From: Lachnospiraceae bacterium UBA7050
GTDB lineage: Bacteria; Bacillota; Clostridia; Lachnospirales; Lachnospiraceae
Direction of reading: 5' to 3'
Length of the DNA stretch: 64,000 nucleotides
NCBI GenBank assembly: GCA_002493905.1
Contig: DLAJ01000037.1
Coordinates: forward strand, 13,888 to 77,887
The notes under the pieces were generated by a model that was given only the letters and a program-made list of their open reading frames with translations, ran no database searches and had not been told where the DNA came from. Made by a program: the position numbers and the translations under genes. Positions 53,401-61,283 of this stretch are shown here, piece by piece (position 1 is the first letter of the stretch; the number at the start of each line of letters is the position of its first letter).

Positions 53401-53734
53401 GATGCTTGCGGCGGCGGAGACGCGTTTTAGAGAAATGTTGAAAGGGGAGGGAATCCAGCTTACGGATTTTCATTCCATTTTCAGCAGAGAGCTGAATCCT
53501 GATTCTATGCTGAGTCAGGGACTCAGGCAGGATCATGGACAGAGCGGTCATTTACGGACTGTAGATGCACGGGACGATCACCGGCGGGACAATCATGCGC
53601 AGGATGATCAAGTGCAGAGCGCAGACGGGGGAGTGTTCTCAGGCAGTGAAAGGGAGCGTGTCCGCACCTCAGTCCTTTATACAGTGGCAAAAAGTTTTGT
53701 AGCGGCAATGCAGGATACAGCAGAAAGGAGATAA
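50417..53734 (+). CDS. Large protein upstream of flagellin with FliK-like C-terminus (possibly DUF6240 type)
   Basis: 1105 residues; ATG after ATGGAATGGAGCGGCT. No signal or membrane helix. Most of it is helical with repeated motifs of the form ENDIPVTEENVRDVMQALE, EKGIPLTAESLSCLAGL and DADQPVSANALMAIQAM, that is (I/Q)P(V/L)(T/S)xE/AN/S, about eight copies. Residues ~970-1060 resemble the hook-length control domain of FliK: an acidic beta segment (SFGKVGVELEM) then a helix and GIQLTDFHS. It ends 7 bp before flagellin, so the two are cotranscribed. A role in flagellar length or export is inferred. Confidence 0.8.
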   Translation: MNVQLEGIGQGNVIDGGRTTSYGAARTSEKDVPGGYTLDISGAVTDNSAYAGHGKTTEDIMCDAMTTETALQSQYLTVMSNSVSEEDFANLTEEGFKPCDTDVETAVTVVDEIKAALAEAGIVVDGYNDDLDPEVLKEITGSEVRAQEITRAFHENDIPVTEENVRDVMQALEKSRELAEPTDGTVIYMVRQGMEPTVDDLYLAQHSAGVNGGPQSYGYYDQNGSGYYAKRAEEYDWDALQEQIERVIRDAGLKEDKESTDQARFLIEKGIPLTAESLSCLAGLREISYPLSEEWTIHAAAAAISDGKRAGDADVANPDSAWRQAVYWKEQTEHISDEAVREAAESGEKLDLRHLSALQERIDMQSADENDTVRDGGAAYPASGVTEEDGPDPDKGDAVQAESGTGSAYIRARRQLEELRLQMTITANYSLIKRGFALDTTELSQLVEELRAAENEKQQKLFGGESVSENETRKSLFNETIQAREKLYMAPAALAGRMAGAQEAWSLRHTAEQSEQLRSAYELAGERYEIMMTQPRTDLGDSIRKAFRNVDDILRDIELETNEENRRAVRILGYNRMEVTKEQIDRVKAADMSLQRVTEKMTPASVLHMIREGKNPLSMTVPELEEYLTHEGDDPASDQEKYSEYLYKLERTNGITDEEKESYIGIYRLFRQIEKSDGAVIGSLVNQNAELTMRNLLSAVRTGRHKGLDLEVSDHYGALREIARTDITIDEQIMSAYENQICGRIYDTLEPAALHEMDLNENPTLERLYEMLREASVKEEVREEIKTQERQYRSGQLVQMREAAELGEEHIRALLDADQPVSANALMAIQAMRSTRNRAFSKLYEPIKENTEQGGRLKEAQETFLRAAEDVRDSLTDSETAEAAYEAFTKAAEELLVQRGFVDRTYMDVRAYQLIGRQLTLAAGMAREEQYRVPVEIGGQVTALDVKIRHDKGMQGCVAVSMEHDSFGKVGVELEMTSASSITGYLAYSSREGEPMLAAAETRFREMLKGEGIQLTDFHSIFSRELNPDSMLSQGLRQDHGQSGHLRTVDARDDHRRDNHAQDDQVQSADGGVFSGSERERVRTSVLYTVAKSFVAAMQDTAERR

Positions 53735-53741
53735 ACGGAGT

Positions 53742-54884
53742 ATGAAGGTAAATTATAATTTGCAGGCAATGGGGGCGCAGAGGGCGCTGAAGAGAAATGA
53801 GGCGAAGCTGTCGGCGTCAACACAGCGTCTTTCTTCCGGATATAAGCTGAATCAGGCAAAAGACAGTCCCGCGGGCATGGCGATCAGCAAAAAAATGCGT
53901 CTTCAGATCAAAGGACTTACGCAGGCGGGGGATAATATCGTCAACGGTATTTCTGTTTGTGAGACAGCGGACGGCACGCTTTCCGAAGTACATGAGATGT
54001 TCCAGAGGATGAAGGAACTTGCGATGAAGGCGGCGAACGGAACCAATACGACGGCGGACAGAAATTCGATTGAATGTGAGATGAAGCTGTTAAAGGAGGA
54101 AGTGACAAGAATCGCGACGCAGACGGATTTTAACGATTCTACGCTTCTTGATGGTACGTTTGATCTGCGCGGCTATGCGGATAAGCTGGGTGTGATGGTG
54201 ACAGAGTATACCGATGAAATGCCGGTCGGAAAATATACAATAGAGATCGATGCGTTTGGGGATGAGACGACTGATCCGCCGAAGAATGCAGAAGTCAGAC
54301 TGACTGGCGCAGATGCACAGGCGGGCAGTAATCAATTTTTAAGCGAAGCCAAGGTTGAAGCGGACGGAAATAAGATCACGATCACCGACCATAAGGGCAG
54401 ATCCATTATGGTGGAGCTCGACGAAGAGATGTACAAACAGAATGCAGATGGCGGAGCCGGCAAAGTCGTTGAATTAGACCTTACGGGAATCGGTGCATAC
54501 ACGGTGCAGGTCGGTGTGAACGAAGGTCAGCTTCTTGATATGAGGATTCCGACAGTGTCCTTAAAGACACTAGGGATCGAAGATGTGGAAATTTCCACGC
54601 AGGAAAAGGCGCGGGAGGCACTCGACGTAATCAGTGATGGAATTGATAAGGTTTCCATGATCCGTGCCCGTCTGGGAGCGTACCAGAACCGGCTTGAGCA
54701 TGCGGCGAGCAGCGTGGATGCGACGAATGAAAATATGACAGCGGCGCTTTCGAGAATTACGGATCTGGATATGTCGGAGGAAATGGTTGACTATACGATT
54801 CAGCAGGTGCTTGTGCAGGCGGGAACCAGCATGTTATCCCAGGCAAACAGTCAGCCGGAGATGGCATTGCAGCTGCTGCAGTAA
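53742..54884 (+). CDS. fliC: Flagellin
   Basis: 380 residues. The N-terminal D0/D1 region (MKVNYNLQAMGAQRALKRNE; LSSGYKLNQAKDSPAGMAIS) and C-terminal region (TAALSRITDLDMSEEMVDYT; ending QPEMALQLLQ) match flagellin, with a ~140-residue variable domain between. It is exported by the flagellar apparatus and forms the filament. GGAGATAAACGGAGT precedes the ATG. The N-terminal residues SRI/LSSG differ little from family. FliS follows. Confidence 0.95.
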   Translation: MKVNYNLQAMGAQRALKRNEAKLSASTQRLSSGYKLNQAKDSPAGMAISKKMRLQIKGLTQAGDNIVNGISVCETADGTLSEVHEMFQRMKELAMKAANGTNTTADRNSIECEMKLLKEEVTRIATQTDFNDSTLLDGTFDLRGYADKLGVMVTEYTDEMPVGKYTIEIDAFGDETTDPPKNAEVRLTGADAQAGSNQFLSEAKVEADGNKITITDHKGRSIMVELDEEMYKQNADGGAGKVVELDLTGIGAYTVQVGVNEGQLLDMRIPTVSLKTLGIEDVEISTQEKAREALDVISDGIDKVSMIRARLGAYQNRLEHAASSVDATNENMTAALSRITDLDMSEEMVDYTIQQVLVQAGTSMLSQANSQPEMALQLLQ

Positions 54885-54903
54885 AAGAAGGGGAGATTCT
54901 AGA

Positions 54904-55010
54904 TTGAAAGATCAAAGATTTTTCACAAGCAAACAAGCTTGCTTTGCAAATATTGTGCCTGCGGTCCAAAGTTCGCAGGTTGTGGGAAAGGCATGGTTAT
55001 TGATATGCAG
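54904..55010 (+). repeat. Interspersed repeat, copy 2 (short form)
   Basis: 107 bp, beginning TTGAAAGATCAAAGATTTTTCA and continuing through GCTTGCTTTGC, ATATTGTGCCTGCGGTCCAA and GTTCGCAGG to GGAAAGGCATGGTTATTGAT. Same orientation as copy 1. It fills the gap between flagellin and FliS and includes the FliS start codon. Confidence 0.85.
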
Positions 55011-55463
55011 GATTCGTTAAAAAAGGATTTTACCCTGCGGGTTACGCAGGCAAACCGTTCCGAGCTGATTGTGATTATTTTTGATATGTGCCTTTCCTAT
55101 CTGAAGGAGGCAATCGAGGATGTGGACAGGGCGGAGAATATTGCAAAAGCAAGAGCCTGTGTGGATGAATTGAAGGAGTCTCTCAATTTTGAATATGCGC
55201 TTTCGACAGACTTGCTGCACCTGTATATTCAGGTGAATAAACTGCTTGCGCAGGCTGCGGCGGGAGGGCGGACAGAACCGCTTCTTGAGGCGCAGTCCAT
55301 AATGATCAGATTGCATGACGCTTTTGTAAAGGTCAGCGAAGCGGACGACAGCAAGCCGCTTGTTCATAATGCGCAGGAAGTATACGCCGGATATACTTAT
55401 GGAAAAAATGATGTAAATGTCAATATTGAAGCAGGCGGAACGGGGAGAGGATTCCGCGTATAA
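55005..55463 (+). CDS. fliS: Flagellar export chaperone FliS
   Basis: 152 residues. The helical bundle pattern fits FliS: RSELIVIIFDMCLSYLKEAIED, KARACVDELKESLNFEYALSTDLLHLYIQVNKLL. FliS binds the flagellin C-terminus before export. The Gly-rich C-terminal tail (VNVNIEAGGTGRGFRV) is longer than usual. Start choice is uncertain: this ATG is 13 bp after GGGAAAGG, while an ATG 12 bp earlier is only 1 bp after it. Both lie in the repeat element. Confidence 0.85.
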   Translation: MQDSLKKDFTLRVTQANRSELIVIIFDMCLSYLKEAIEDVDRAENIAKARACVDELKESLNFEYALSTDLLHLYIQVNKLLAQAAAGGRTEPLLEAQSIMIRLHDAFVKVSEADDSKPLVHNAQEVYAGYTYGKNDVNVNIEAGGTGRGFRV

Positions 55464-55515
55464 AAAGAAATGCGGTCATATAGCTTTTGATTGTAACCAA
55501 AAAGAATCACGATTC

Positions 55516-55569
55516 AAAAAGATCCACGGATTGGGGTATCACCTCAGATTTTGCCGTGGATCTTTTTTT
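55516..55569 (+). terminator. Rho-independent terminator of the flagellin operon
   Basis: AAAAAGATCCACGG / CCGTGGATCTTTTTTT with a 24-nt loop. Confidence 0.85.
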
Positions 55570-55623
55570 CATGTACGGAGATAATCCGCCAGACGCCCAT
55601 ACTTGTATCTGGCGCATGCCGGG

Positions 55624-55920
55624 TCAGGTGAAAAGCCCGTCCTGCATGACAGGAATTACGGGAACGGAGACTGCCTCCGGCAAAGGGAGAGATTCGCCTG
55701 CCGGGAAAAATCCGAGCTCCTGTGCCTGATGATATAGGAAACGATACCGTTTCAGCAGGGAGTTGACTTCATAGATGTAGCAGTCGATTAAATCAGGGTC
55801 GGTTGCGTTGTCAAAGCCCGCATAAGCGCTCTCCAATGCGAATCGTGTTTTTGCGATAGCATCCAGGATGGTATTTTTTCCGGTATCCTCGTAGTAGGAC
55901 TGGCTGTATTGAATTTTCAT
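55624..55920 (-). CDS. DUF2508 family protein (YaaL-like)
   Basis: 98 residues from the ATG (MKIQYSQ). The central helical segment FDNATDPDLIDCYIYEVNSLLKRYRFLYHQAQELG is the DUF2508 pattern. In Bacillus the yaaL gene lies between recR and bofA; here it is on the opposite strand to bofA and recR is absent. Function unknown. Confidence 0.85.
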   Translation of the reverse strand: MKIQYSQSYYEDTGKNTILDAIAKTRFALESAYAGFDNATDPDLIDCYIYEVNSLLKRYRFLYHQAQELGFFPAGESLPLPEAVSVPVIPVMQDGLFT

Positions 55921-56106
55921 GTGCCACCACACCTTTCTGTCTGTTTCATTATAAGCAGGTTCGTTCCTGTTTATTCATTATTTACCAAAATAAAGCATAT
56001 TCTTAAGTGAAAACAGGTTACGATAAACGGTGCATGCTTTCATCAAAGATGTGCAAGGGCATAACGCCTGTTGAAGAAAAGATGAAAGGAAGCGGAGGAA
56101 ACAGGG

Positions 56107-56388
56107 ATGACGGAGATAACGAGCGGGCAGGGGATGCTCATGATTGTTATGATGTGCGTGGTTTTGCTTTTCATTGTCATGCGGGGAAAACGGATGGATC
56201 TTTTGTTTGGATTTGTGCTGCGGGTGCTGTGCGGGACGGTATGTATCTATATTGTGAATCATTTGATGCTGCATTTTCAATATGGCGGGACGCTTGGCTT
56301 AAATCCCTTTACACTGATTGCTTCCGGAATTTTGGGTCTGCCGGGGCTTATTGCTCTTTATGCCATAAAAATAGTCAGTTTATTGTGA
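56107..56388 (+). CDS. bofA: Pro-sigma-K processing inhibitor BofA-like protein
   Basis: 93 residues, mostly membrane: helices at about 10-25, 30-50 and 70-90. The C-terminal LGLNPFTLIASGILGLPGLIALYAI motif is the BofA signature. In spore formers BofA holds the sigma-K protease SpoIVFB inactive. GGAGGAAACAGGG precedes the ATG. No sporulation genes other than DUF2508 are nearby. Confidence 0.9.
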   Translation: MTEITSGQGMLMIVMMCVVLLFIVMRGKRMDLLFGFVLRVLCGTVCIYIVNHLMLHFQYGGTLGLNPFTLIASGILGLPGLIALYAIKIVSLL

Positions 56389-56425
56389 AAAACCAACAAA
56401 GTTCAAAAATCATTCTGTTTTGGTA

Positions 56426-56454
56426 TGGACAAATGAAAAGTGGTATCATATAAT
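56426..56454 (+). promoter_or_regulatory. Sigma-A promoter of the Tad pilus operon
   Basis: TGGACA, 17-bp spacer, TATAAT. The ~120-nt leader contains small hairpins (TTCCCG-TTT-CGGGAA; CGGTC / GACCG); no known riboswitch is recognised. Confidence 0.75.
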
Positions 56455-56578
56455 CAGTCTTACCAATCGGCGGTGCCGGTTTTCATAATTTCTAATCGGT
56501 CTGTTCACGGACCGGTCATTCTTTCCCGTTTCGGGAAGCATTCACAAGTATCAAAATATGATAAGCAAAGGAGGAGTC

Positions 56579-57601
56579 ATGGCACAGGAGGTATTAGCTC
56601 TGTGCGACGAAAACATTCACTATGGAAGCAGGCTTGCAGCCTATTTAGAGCATCAGACGGGATTTCCTCTGCGTATTCTGTTTTTTTCAGATGCGGCACA
56701 ATTGTTTCAGTACGCGGCGGATACCTGCCCGCAGTATTTCCTTTTGTCCGAGGAGATTTTTTCTGAACTGCCGGAGGGCGGACTGCCCGGTTATAAGAGA
56801 CTGTTTCTGCTTCAAAAGCAAAAAGGGAACTGGGAATGTGATACGCCGCACACCACGATGATTTACAGGTACCAGAAGGCGGGAAACATCATGCGCGCAA
56901 TTCTCGCGGAGCTGGAGGAAGAAACGTTAAGACCAAAAGACGGCCTGGGCAGCATCACAGGCACAAAGATTATCGGCGTGTATACGCCGGTCAGACGGAG
57001 CATGCAGACAAGTTTTTCCATTCTGCTCGGACAACTGCTCGCGGCAGCCGGGAGAACTCTTTATATTAATACGGAAGGCTATTCGGGGTTCCGCACATTA
57101 CTTGGAAGGGAGTTGAAACCGGATATTACAGATTTGATGTTTCTGGCAAAAAAAGAAGGAGAAATGTTTTTGAGAATGCTCGAAAGTATGGTACAGATGA
57201 TCGGCAGACTGGAATACATACCGCCTGCGTCGGCGTTTATCGACCTTATGTCGGTCACAAAAGAGCAATGGCTCCGGCTGCTGCGGGAAGTCAGGCGCGA
57301 TGGGAGATTCTCGTATCTTGTGATCGATATATCGGAACAGGTGCAGGGGATGTTTCAGGTTCTTGAAGAATGTGACATTGTCTATACCATAGAGGGGCCG
57401 GATGCCATCGCGCAGGCGAAGCTTTACGAATATGAGCAGCTGCTTACTTTTATGAATTTTGACGATATCCGGGCAAAAACAAAAAAGAAGCGCCTGCCGA
57501 GCGTGCATTTTGCCGAGATGAATTTCGAGCGGCTTTTATACAGTGAGCTTGCAGATTATGTGCGCGGTGTAGCGAAGGAAGATTTTGGAGTAGGGACGTA
57601 G
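56579..57601 (+). CDS. TadZ/CpaE-like pilus assembly protein with degenerate P-loop
   Basis: 340 residues; ATG after AAAGGAGGAGTC. Residues ~1-115 look like an inactive receiver-type domain and ~128-335 a MinD/ParA-type fold (KIIGVYTPVRRSMQTSF; SYLVIDISEQVQGMFQ; DIVYTIEGPD). The P-loop reads TPVRRSMQTS, with Q143 where the lysine should be and arginines in place of glycines, so nucleotide hydrolysis is unlikely. TadZ positions the pilus at its cell site. It heads the operon. Confidence 0.82.
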   Translation: MAQEVLALCDENIHYGSRLAAYLEHQTGFPLRILFFSDAAQLFQYAADTCPQYFLLSEEIFSELPEGGLPGYKRLFLLQKQKGNWECDTPHTTMIYRYQKAGNIMRAILAELEEETLRPKDGLGSITGTKIIGVYTPVRRSMQTSFSILLGQLLAAAGRTLYINTEGYSGFRTLLGRELKPDITDLMFLAKKEGEMFLRMLESMVQMIGRLEYIPPASAFIDLMSVTKEQWLRLLREVRRDGRFSYLVIDISEQVQGMFQVLEECDIVYTIEGPDAIAQAKLYEYEQLLTFMNFDDIRAKTKKKRLPSVHFAEMNFERLLYSELADYVRGVAKEDFGVGT

Positions 57602-57650
57602 AGAAAATGGCGGGTATATAGGAAAAGATGGCAGGGGGCGTACAGCTGAA

Positions 57651-58868
57651 GTGGAAGGAAAAGAGTTACAGATCAGAATTATGGAAGATGTGCTGTCGCG
57701 GATGGACATGACAGTGGACCTAACGGATGAGGAAGTATTTAATCTGATAGAACAGTGCATTTTGGAGCTGTCACGCGAATGCTTCATAAGCCTGGCAGAC
57801 AAGCGCAGATTTGCGAGAGAAATTTTTCTATCAATCCGTAAGCTTGATTTTTTGCAGGAACTGATCGACGATGAATCGGTTACGGAAATCATGGTGAACG
57901 GACCGGATGCAATTTTTGTAGAGAAAGACGGTGCGCTTTACCGGTCGGAGGAATGTTTTGAGTCGTGTGAAAAACTGGAAAATGTCATTCAGCAGATTGT
58001 GGCGTCCTGCAACCGCGTTGTCAACGAGGCATCGCCGATTGTGGATGCCAGGCTGGAAAACGGCGCCCGCGTGCACGTCGTGCTCGCGCCGGTTGCGTTA
58101 AACGGACCGATTCTGACGATACGCCGTTTTCCGGAACAGCCGATGCGGATGGAAAATCTGCTGCGGATGGGTTCCATCAGCGAAGAAGCGGCCAAATTGC
58201 TCAAAAAGCTTGTCAGGGCAGGCTACAACATTTTTATCAGCGGAGGGACCGGTTCCGGCAAAACAACATTTCTGAATGCACTCTCCGAATACATTCCGCC
58301 GCAGGAGCGCGTGATCACGATTGAGGACAGTGCGGAGCTTAAGCTTGTGGGTATTCCCAACCTGGTGAGGATGGAAACAAGGAATGCAAACATGGAAGGG
58401 TGTCGTGAGATTACCATCCGGGATCTGATCCGGGCGTCCCTCCGCATGCGCCCGGACAGGCTGATCGTCGGCGAGGTGCGGGGAAGCGAGGCGGTTGATA
58501 TGCTGCAATGCTTAAATACCGGTCACGATGGATCGCTTTCTACCGGACATGCAAATAGTGCGTCGGATATGCTTTACCGGTTAGAGACAATGGTATTGAT
58601 GGGAATGGAGCTGCCGCTTGCGGCAATTCGGGGGCAGATTGCGTCAGGGCTGGATGTGATCGTCCATTTGGGAAGGCTGCGCGACCGCTCCCGCCGGGTG
58701 CTGGAGATCGCGGAGGTGCTGGGTTTTGAGGACGGAAATATCCGTATGCAGACATTATACCGGTTTGTGGAGGAGGGGGAGGATGAACAGGGAAAAATTG
58801 CCGGCTCGCTTAAAAAGGAGGCAGAGCTGTACCATACGGAGAAATTATATGCTGCCGGACTATCGTAA
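57651..58868 (+). CDS. cpaF: CpaF/TadA family pilus assembly ATPase
   Basis: 405 residues; GTG start, with a GGGGG stretch ~12 bp upstream. Walker A is GGTGSGKT (198-205), Asp box ITIEDSAEL, Walker B LIVGEVRG (271-278), His box LSTGHANSA. It is the cytosolic hexameric motor for Flp pilus assembly. It follows the TadZ-like gene by 49 bp and overlaps the next gene by 20 bp. Confidence 0.95.
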   Translation: MEGKELQIRIMEDVLSRMDMTVDLTDEEVFNLIEQCILELSRECFISLADKRRFAREIFLSIRKLDFLQELIDDESVTEIMVNGPDAIFVEKDGALYRSEECFESCEKLENVIQQIVASCNRVVNEASPIVDARLENGARVHVVLAPVALNGPILTIRRFPEQPMRMENLLRMGSISEEAAKLLKKLVRAGYNIFISGGTGSGKTTFLNALSEYIPPQERVITIEDSAELKLVGIPNLVRMETRNANMEGCREITIRDLIRASLRMRPDRLIVGEVRGSEAVDMLQCLNTGHDGSLSTGHANSASDMLYRLETMVLMGMELPLAAIRGQIASGLDVIVHLGRLRDRSRRVLEIAEVLGFEDGNIRMQTLYRFVEEGEDEQGKIAGSLKKEAELYHTEKLYAAGLS

Positions 58869-59592
58869 GGATTGTTCTGCGGGGTGGGAAAAAGCTTTAT
58901 GTATCCTGACAGCAGCAGGGATTGTTGTGCTGCTTGCCTATCTGTTTTACCGCTCGTTCTATGCGGTACCGCTGCTTGCGCCGTTGATCATTCCGATCTG
59001 CCGGATGGAGAGGGACAGAAGAAAACGCATGTGCAGACAGCGTCTGGAGCAGCAATTTAAGGATGCGCTGCAGGCGATGACTTCGGCATTGCAGGCGGGG
59101 TACTCGGTGGAGAATGCGATTCGGGAAACGTATAGTGATATGGCGCATATGTACGGGGAGGACGGAATGATTACAAGGGAATTTGCTTATATGACGCAGG
59201 GCGTGCGGAACCACATCACGCCGGAGGAACTGATGGAAGATCTGGCAGTCCGCAGCGGTTCAGAAGATATGGCGGAGTTTGGCGGACTGTTTAGAATTGC
59301 GAAACGGACGGGCGGAAACCTGACAGAAATCTTAAAATCCTGCGGAAGCACAATCTGTGAAAAGCTTGATACCAAAAAAGAAATTGAGACTGTCATGGCG
59401 GCAAAGCGCCTGGAGGCGCGGCTGATGGATGTGGTTCCCTGCGCGATTATCCTGTACATTGATTTTACTTCTCCGGGATTTTTCGGCTGTCTTTATCACA
59501 ATCTGCCCGGAGTAACCATCATGAGCGTCTGTCTTGCAGTATATTTGTCTGCAGTCTGGCTATCCGAAAAAATGATGTCGGTGGAGGTATAA
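58849..59592 (+). CDS. TadB-like type II secretion F family protein
   Basis: 247 residues from the ATG after GGAGAAATTAT, overlapping cpaF. Two helices near the N-terminus (ALCILTAAGIVVLLAYLFY; YAVPLLAPLIIPI), a cytosolic T2SSF domain (QFKDALQAMTSALQAGYSVENAI; LAVRSGSEDMAEFGGLFRIA) and two C-terminal helices. It is the inner-membrane platform of the pilus, partner of CpaF. Confidence 0.92.
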   Translation: MLPDYRKDCSAGWEKALCILTAAGIVVLLAYLFYRSFYAVPLLAPLIIPICRMERDRRKRMCRQRLEQQFKDALQAMTSALQAGYSVENAIRETYSDMAHMYGEDGMITREFAYMTQGVRNHITPEELMEDLAVRSGSEDMAEFGGLFRIAKRTGGNLTEILKSCGSTICEKLDTKKEIETVMAAKRLEARLMDVVPCAIILYIDFTSPGFFGCLYHNLPGVTIMSVCLAVYLSAVWLSEKMMSVEV

Positions 59593-59601
59593 GAAATAAA
59601 A

Positions 59602-61230
59602 GTGGCAGTTCAAGTTTATTATTCGATTTTTGCTTTTTACATCATTTTATTTATTTTTTCACGCAGAGAGCCTATCTCGTGTGTCAGTGTGTCGGCTGCG
59701 GCACCGCCGCGGATTTTTATGCGGATGGCGGCGCTGTTGGTCAGGAAACTGGGCGGAGACCGTCGGTCTGCGCATCAAAAAATGGATGCGCAGGCAGAGG
59801 AGGAATTGAATAGACGGTATCCCGGCGGCGCACAAAATCCGCGTGACTGTTACCGGAGGGACAAATTAGCCTATGCGCTTATGATTGCTGCAACCGGAAC
59901 GCTGCTTTCGTTTTGTATGTGTGTAAGCAGCCGGCAGAACGGACAGACGGTGCAAAGCGTTGCGCGCGGCAGCTATGGTTCTGCAGAGACTGTGACTTTG
60001 ACTGCACGTCTTGGAACGGCCCTGGAAGAATGGGAAGAAACGATCGACATTACGGTTAAAGGCAGGGAATATACGAAAGAAGAGGTAGATCATTATATGG
60101 AAGAAATCCGGGCGGCGCTTCCGGATGCCGTCTTAGGCCGGAATGAGGATATTGACCATGTGACAGAACCTCTTGAGTTGATGACACAAATGTCAGATAA
60201 TCCTGTCACAATCAAATGGCGCAGCAGTGACTACGGACTCATGGACAGCAGAGGAAATATTCAGGCGCTGGATATTGCGGAAGAAGGAGAACTTTGTATG
60301 CTGACGGCGGAGTTGTCCTGTCAGGGTTACGAGGCAGAGGAACGTTTTTATGTCCGCATATGCAGAGGAGAACAGACGGAGAAAGAACAGCTTCAAGAGG
60401 CGGTCAGGGAAGCCCTGCAGCAAAGGGAAGAGGAAAAGCGTACAGATGACTGGTTTGTTCTGCCGCAGGAGATCGGCGGAAACAAAGTTGTATGGCTGCA
60501 GAAAGAAAATGACAATAGCGTCGTAATTCTGCTCCTTGCGCTGGCACTTGCAGCAGGAATGTACTTTGCTTTCGACAGTGATCTGAAAAAGCAGATTCAG
60601 AAAAGAAAGCGGCATCTTCTGACACAATATCCTGAATTTGTCAGCCGGCTGGTGCTTTTGATGGGAGCGGGAATGACGATTCGGGGGGCAATGTATCAAA
60701 TGGCGTGTGACGATGAACGCCGAAAGCAGGAAAGTGACGGCAGGTATCAAGGAGGCAGCTCCCCACAGAATGCGGCAGGGGATCAGCGGTTCAGCAGTGT
60801 TTTGAACGGGGGCAGGAAAAAACGGCATAGAGCAGCAGAGGATACGGGCATAGGGGTGAAAGCAGGGAAGAGAGCGGTCACGCGCAAGGGAGCGTGCGGA
60901 GTCCGGATTTATGAAGAGATTGCATATACCTGCCGCGAGCTGGACAGCGGGATTTCGGAAGCAAAAGCATATTATCGGCTTGGCAGGCGGTGCGGGGAGG
61001 CGCACTATGTCAGATTGTGCATGCTTTTATCCCAAAACTTAAAAAAGGGGACGGCGGGACTTCTTATACTGCTTGAACAGGAAGCGGCGGATGCTTTCGA
61101 GGAGCGCAAGCGGAATGCCAGACGGTTCGGCGAGGAAGCGGGGACCAGGCTGTTGGTGCCGATGATGATCATGCTTGTGATTGTTATGGTTATGATTATG
61201 GTTCCGGCATTCCTGTCGTTTTCGGCATGA
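59602..61230 (+). CDS. TadC-like pilus platform protein with large extracytoplasmic insertion
   Basis: 542 residues, far longer than the ~300 of normal TadC. Helix 1 is at about 3-19 and helix 2 at 88-107. A ~195-residue domain outside the membrane follows (110-305), with an Ig-like strand pattern (DNPVTIKWRSSDYGLMDSRG). Helix 3 is at 306-323, then a cytosolic T2SSF-like domain (324-515) interrupted by a low-complexity basic segment at 373-432, and helix 4 at 516-536. GTG start, with GGAGG 13 bp upstream, so the start is uncertain. It probably pairs with the preceding TadB-like protein. Confidence 0.82.
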   Translation: MAVQVYYSIFAFYIILFIFSRREPISCVSVSAAAPPRIFMRMAALLVRKLGGDRRSAHQKMDAQAEEELNRRYPGGAQNPRDCYRRDKLAYALMIAATGTLLSFCMCVSSRQNGQTVQSVARGSYGSAETVTLTARLGTALEEWEETIDITVKGREYTKEEVDHYMEEIRAALPDAVLGRNEDIDHVTEPLELMTQMSDNPVTIKWRSSDYGLMDSRGNIQALDIAEEGELCMLTAELSCQGYEAEERFYVRICRGEQTEKEQLQEAVREALQQREEEKRTDDWFVLPQEIGGNKVVWLQKENDNSVVILLLALALAAGMYFAFDSDLKKQIQKRKRHLLTQYPEFVSRLVLLMGAGMTIRGAMYQMACDDERRKQESDGRYQGGSSPQNAAGDQRFSSVLNGGRKKRHRAAEDTGIGVKAGKRAVTRKGACGVRIYEEIAYTCRELDSGISEAKAYYRLGRRCGEAHYVRLCMLLSQNLKKGTAGLLILLEQEAADAFEERKRNARRFGEEAGTRLLVPMMIMLVIVMVMIMVPAFLSFSA

Positions 61231-61283
61231 AAGGGAGGATCGCACGCAGGCACGCAGTTATACAAAGAGAAAGGAGACAGTAT

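Noticed and set aside
60193..61005. Long reverse-strand open frame across the TadC-like gene
   Set aside because: Antisense shadow; the forward frame has membrane helices and operon context.
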